Below are positions 32,238 through 34,753 of a stretch of DNA of 34,753 nucleotides, in pieces (position 1 is the stretch's first letter; every line of letters starts with the position of its first letter). The translations under genes were made by a program, and so were the position numbers. Origin of the DNA: TMED109 sp002171375 (GTDB taxonomy: Bacteria > Pseudomonadota > Alphaproteobacteria > TMED109). The stretch lies in NCBI GenBank assembly GCA_965657505.1, contig CBFHON010000011.1, positions 1 through 34,753 of the forward strand, read 5' to 3'. The notes under the pieces are model-generated. The model did not search any database, was not told where the DNA came from, and saw nothing but the letters and a program-made list of their open reading frames with translations.

Positions 32238-33389
32238 TTACTCTAGCTTTAAATTTTTAATATTTTCGCTTAAGACATTAACTAGACCAAATAAAAACTT
32301 ATCATTAATATCAGGAAAAACATATGTAAAGTGTAAACGAGTTAAAACGTCTTCTTTAAGCGCAAAAATATGCCAAAAGAAATTATTAAGAATTACACCA
32401 GCTTCTTTATCTTCCTCAGCTTTATTACAAGAAATCAGATAAGTATCTTTTCCTGTAGACAGTAAGGAAATATTTTTAACTTTTTCATCCTCTCCAATAG
32501 ATGAGGCTATATGCTGCATGTATTCAGATGTTATTTTAGTTTCTTTTGGAATGCTTAGTTCATCACAATTCAAAAAAAGCATGGCATCTTCATAGCCAGT
32601 AACCCTACTTACAAAAGATTTCTCTTCCTTATTAATCTCGGAAGGCCAGGAAGTTGGCATTAACATACTTAAGCCACTCCAAGGTGAAATTATATCTTGT
32701 TTTAATCTTAATATCCTTGCAGAAACTTTAGCTTCAATATCCAATTCCGTCTCTTCAGTAATAAAGCTGCATTTTTCTAATTTTTTTTCTATTTTTAATA
32801 AAATCTTGTTTACTGCTTCATCTGAAGAAGGATTAGACATCCATGATAAAGCCAAGGTTACAAGCCTTATAGTTCTAGATCCTACTATTGTTGCTTTTCT
32901 CCATACCTTTACCTTCTCACCAGATTCTAAGTTTGCTTGATATTCAATTCCATATATAGAATTTGAAGTAACTTTTATATCNNNNNNNNNNNNNNNNNNN
33001 NNNNNNNNNNNNNNNNNNNNNNNNNNNNNNNNNNNNNNNNNNNNNNNNNNNNNNNNNNNNNNNNNNNNNNNNNNNNNNNATACCTTTACCTTCTCACCAG
33101 ATTCTAAGTTTGCTTGATATTCAATTCCATATATAGAATTTGAAGTAACTTTTATATCCAGGTCAGGGTGAGATTCAAGTAAAATAGGGTCAAATAAATG
33201 ATCCTTAAGTTTATTATCTTTATTATACTTTGGATCATCTAAACTAATGATTTTAACATTTAAAACTGGGTATTTACCTGTATTGAAACGTACATCTGCT
33301 TTTGAGCTATCTTCATCAAAGTATGTAACATCCCATGATGAGTCTAAAGGCATTTCAAAAGAACTATCAGCTAACTTTAAAACATCCAT
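32238..33389 (-). CDS. Unrecognised protein encoded between grpE and dnaK, possibly two tandem PsbP/DcrB-like domains
   Basis: I do not recognise this gene. As assembled it has 383 codons with 98 N and a repeated 79-bp block inside; collapsing the repeat gives one continuous frame of 324 aa. There is no signal peptide or membrane segment, so it is cytoplasmic. The two halves look related: each opens with a MP-x-SW element (MPLDSSW at about 14; MPTSWPSE in the second half), runs through beta strands, and ends with a helix followed by R-L strands (RTIRLVTLALSW; LTRLHFTYVFP) and a C-terminal helix. That layout resembles the Mog1/PsbP/DUF1795 (DcrB) fold; this is inference. The ATG has GGGG about six bases upstream. 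It sits 24 bp after grpE, in a chaperone operon. Confidence 0.7.
   Translation of the reverse strand: MDVLKLADSSFEMPLDSSWDVTYFDEDSSKADVRFNTGKYPVLNVKIISLDDPKYNKDNKLKDHLFDPILLESHPDLDIKVTSNSIYGIEYQANLESGEKVKVXXXXXXXXXXXXXXXXXXXXXXXXXXXXXXXXXDIKVTSNSIYGIEYQANLESGEKVKVWRKATIVGSRTIRLVTLALSWMSNPSSDEAVNKILLKIEKKLEKCSFITEETELDIEAKVSARILRLKQDIISPWSGLSMLMPTSWPSEINKEEKSFVSRVTGYEDAMLFLNCDELSIPKETKITSEYMQHIASSIGEDEKVKNISLLSTGKDTYLISCNKAEEDKEAGVILNNFFWHIFALKEDVLTRLHFTYVFPDINDKFLFGLVNVLSENIKNLKLE
32903..32981. repeat. 79-bp direct repeat, copy 1 (unmerged contig end)
   Basis: Identical to 33080-33158. This copy ends exactly where the N run begins, and the other begins exactly where it ends, as expected when two contigs that overlap are scaffolded instead of joined. 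Most likely only one copy exists in the genome. Confidence 0.9.
32982..33079. other. Assembly gap of 98 N, probably artefactual
   Basis: Ninety-eight undetermined bases between two identical 79-bp blocks. Removing the gap plus one block (177 bases, 59 codons) leaves the surrounding reading frame intact and gives the protein sequence one continuous path, so the gap probably contains no missing sequence. Confidence 0.9.
33080..33158. repeat. 79-bp direct repeat, copy 2 (unmerged contig end)
   Basis: Identical to 32903-32981 over all 79 bases. It encodes the same 26 residues (DIKVTSNSIYG through EKVKV) of the unrecognised protein. See copy 1 for why this is read as an assembly overlap. Confidence 0.9.
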
Positions 33390-33413
33390 TATAACCCCAT
33401 AAATCTATGCTTC

Positions 33414-34001
33414 TTATGATTCTTTCTTACTTACGCCTACCATAGCAGGTCTTAACAATCTGTCATAAATTTTATATCCACATTGCAATACTTCACATAC
33501 ACATCCAGGTTCAAATTCATTTGTTGGAACTTCTAACATTGCCTGATGAATATTATGATCAAAGGAATCTCCTTTATTTGGCTCAATAGTCTCTATTCCA
33601 TTTTGTTTTAAAGCCGTATAAATTTCTTTAACCGTTAATTCAACTCCTTCATGTAAAGAAGCATAATTTTTTTCTATTTCTTTTTTATTTTTTAATTCTT
33701 TAGGAGAAGCTTTTAATGCTCTATCAAAATTATCTAATATAGAAAAAAGGCCTCGTGCTAAATTAGAAGCCCCATATCTAGCATTTTCTTGTTTCTCCTT
33801 TTCCATTCTTCTTCTCATATTTTCAACATCAGCTAATGCCCTTAATTTAGAATCATTCTCTTCTGCTAATTCTGCTTTAAGAGTTTCAATTTCTTCTGAA
33901 ATTTTATTTTCTTTTTCATCAAGAGAAACATTTTCTTTTGAATCTATTTCTTCAGTATCTTCTTTTAAAACCGTTTTGTTATTTTTAGTCTTTTTTGTCA
34001 T
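33414..34001 (-). CDS. grpE: Nucleotide exchange factor GrpE
   Basis: Releases ADP from DnaK. 195 aa. A polar, Lys/Glu-rich N-terminus and a long coiled coil (about residues 30-95, with EIETLKAELAEENDSKLRALADVENMRRR broken into heptads) precede the globular beta domain. Family features are ALADVENMRRRMEKE, GVELTVKEIYTALKQNGIETIEP, FDHNIHQAM and the closing YKIYDRLLRPAMVGVSK. The ATG at 34001 has AGGAG seven bases upstream. It is 59 bp after hrcA and 24 bp before the unrecognised gene. A possible RpoH-type promoter lies just upstream. Confidence 0.95.
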   Translation of the reverse strand: MTKKTKNNKTVLKEDTEEIDSKENVSLDEKENKISEEIETLKAELAEENDSKLRALADVENMRRRMEKEKQENARYGASNLARGLFSILDNFDRALKASPKELKNKKEIEKNYASLHEGVELTVKEIYTALKQNGIETIEPNKGDSFDHNIHQAMLEVPTNEFEPGCVCEVLQCGYKIYDRLLRPAMVGVSKKES

Positions 34002-34028
34002 AAGAGCTCCTATTAATATTTAAAGTAA

Positions 34029-34057
34029 ATATTGTGATTAAATACTATATATACAAG
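34029..34057 (-). promoter_or_regulatory. Possible RpoH-type promoter of grpE
   Basis: On the minus strand: CTTGTAT, 14 bp, CACAATAT. The -35 has CTTG and resembles the one at dnaK; the -10 matches the CCCCATNT pattern at five of seven defined positions and lacks the C-run. It is in the short hrcA-grpE gap, 28 bp before the ATG. Plausible given the gene, but weak alone. Confidence 0.35.
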
Positions 34058-34060
34058 TAA

Positions 34061-34753
34061 TTATTTAAATAACTTTGAAATTGCCTTAGCAGTAAAGTCC
34101 ACCATAGGAATAATTCTTCCATAATTTACTCTAATAGGCCCTATCACACCAATTGCTCCTAAAGTTTTAGCCTTACTTTTATTATCCTTAGCCTTAAATG
34201 GAGCCAAAATCATAGAACAACCAGAATAATCAAACAATTTATTATCTGCCCCAATGAAAACATGAACCCCTGTTCCTGACAAAGAGTTTTTTAATAATTC
34301 TGTTAATGTTTTTTCTTGTTCTATTTTCTCAAATAGTTCATTTATTTTTTTAAAATCCTCCTGGGTACTTATATCATTATAAATGTTATTTTTACCTGTA
34401 ACTATTAACGACGGGTAATCCATATCTCCAGTTTTAATAGCTAGGCCAGCTTTTATAACTTTTTCTGAAACTATATCTATTTCTTTTCTATGGTTAAGTA
34501 AATCTTCTTCAATTGTATTTTTTACGTCTTCAAGAGTGCTTCCAGCAAGTCTAGAATTTAAAAAATTTGATGCTTCAATTAAATTTATTATGGGTGTACC
34601 CTTGGGAATATCTATTATTCTGTTTTCCACAAGGCCAAAAATATCAACAATAACAACTAAAGCTTTAGCATTATCTAAAGGTACAAATTCTATATGTTTT
34701 ATTGCTCTTTCAAATGTTGGTGCCATTACAAGACTGACACAATTAGACAATCC
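34061..34753 (-). CDS. hrcA: Heat-inducible transcription repressor HrcA, C-terminal part
   Basis: Repressor that binds CIRCE operators (usually at groESL in alphaproteobacteria) and is kept active by GroEL. The visible 230 codons begin in mid-protein: the frame is open to the window edge and the first residues, GLSNCVSLVMAP, match an internal HrcA segment, so the TTG at 34750 is not a start. The rest shows KHIEFVPLDNAKALVVIV (GAF-like core) and the C-terminal GAIGVIGPIRVNYGRIIPMVDF, which is diagnostic of HrcA. About a third of the gene, including the winged-helix DNA-binding domain, lies beyond the right edge. It is followed by grpE, the usual arrangement. Confidence 0.93.
   Translation of the reverse strand, partial: GLSNCVSLVMAPTFERAIKHIEFVPLDNAKALVVIVDIFGLVENRIIDIPKGTPIINLIEASNFLNSRLAGSTLEDVKNTIEEDLLNHRKEIDIVSEKVIKAGLAIKTGDMDYPSLIVTGKNNIYNDISTQEDFKKINELFEKIEQEKTLTELLKNSLSGTGVHVFIGADNKLFDYSGCSMILAPFKAKDNKSKAKTLGAIGVIGPIRVNYGRIIPMVDFTAKAISKLFK

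Noticed and set aside
32903..33158. True internal protein repeat in the unknown gene
   Set aside because: The nucleotide identity is exact, the copies end at the N run on both sides, and removing one restores the frame, so an assembly overlap is far more likely.

Overview
This is an AT-rich stretch (roughly 30% GC by eye, not counted) of a bacterial chromosome, almost certainly from an alphaproteobacterium with a compact genome. Support for that placement: the gene order phoR-pstSCAB-phoU-phoB; PstA and PstC with long N-terminal extensions; a fused malic enzyme-phosphotransacetylase; mutS next to glnD; an hrcA-grpE pair; a DUF2244 gene and a phospholipase C (PlcP)/glycosyltransferase (Agt) pair. 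A marine streamlined lineage (for example HIMB59/AEGEAN-169-like or another SAR11-like group) fits the base composition and the tight spacing, but that is inference. Two runs of N and an unmerged 79-bp contig overlap show this is a scaffolded draft, probably a metagenome or single-cell assembly.

Layout. 1-402: 5' part of glnD (minus strand, GTG start) directly behind mutS (minus). 3312-5609: maeB (plus). 5768-8509: a plus-strand operon plcP-agt-diacylglycerol kinase, a membrane-lipid remodelling cassette. 8496-21246: a minus-strand phosphate block which, read in its own direction, runs phoR, pstS, pstC, pstA, pstB, phoU, phoB, phosphate-type porin, ppk, ppx. 21316-22635: AmpG-like permease (minus). 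22711-23775: a lipoprotein TRAP solute-binding protein (plus). 23802-24803: adenosine/sugar kinase (minus). 24890-27024: amidase and EI24/CysZ-like membrane protein (plus). 27021-27659: nth (minus). 27720-28193: DUF2244 membrane protein (plus). 28186-34753: a minus-strand chaperone block, in its own direction hrcA (partial), grpE, an unrecognised gene, dnaK, dnaJ, dapB.

How it works together. From 5768 to 21246 nearly every gene fits phosphate limitation: sensing (PhoR/PhoB/PhoU), high-affinity uptake (outer-membrane porin, PstSCAB), polyphosphate storage and recovery (Ppk/Ppx), and replacement of phospholipids by glycolipids (PlcP, Agt, DAG kinase). Convincing Pho boxes, two CTGTAAT-like half-sites with an 11-bp period, lie ahead of the porin and pstS; weaker candidates lie ahead of phoR and plcP. 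The right side is a heat-shock region with a very good RpoH-type promoter ahead of dnaK and an unrecognised, apparently two-domain cytoplasmic protein encoded between grpE and dnaK.

No rRNA, tRNA, CRISPR array, insertion sequence or phage gene was seen. No gene-free stretch exceeds 300 bases; the longest is about 190 bases between mutS and maeB. The region is mostly core genome. The observations most worth following are the clustered phosphate/lipid-remodelling programme and the unknown gene in the chaperone operon.
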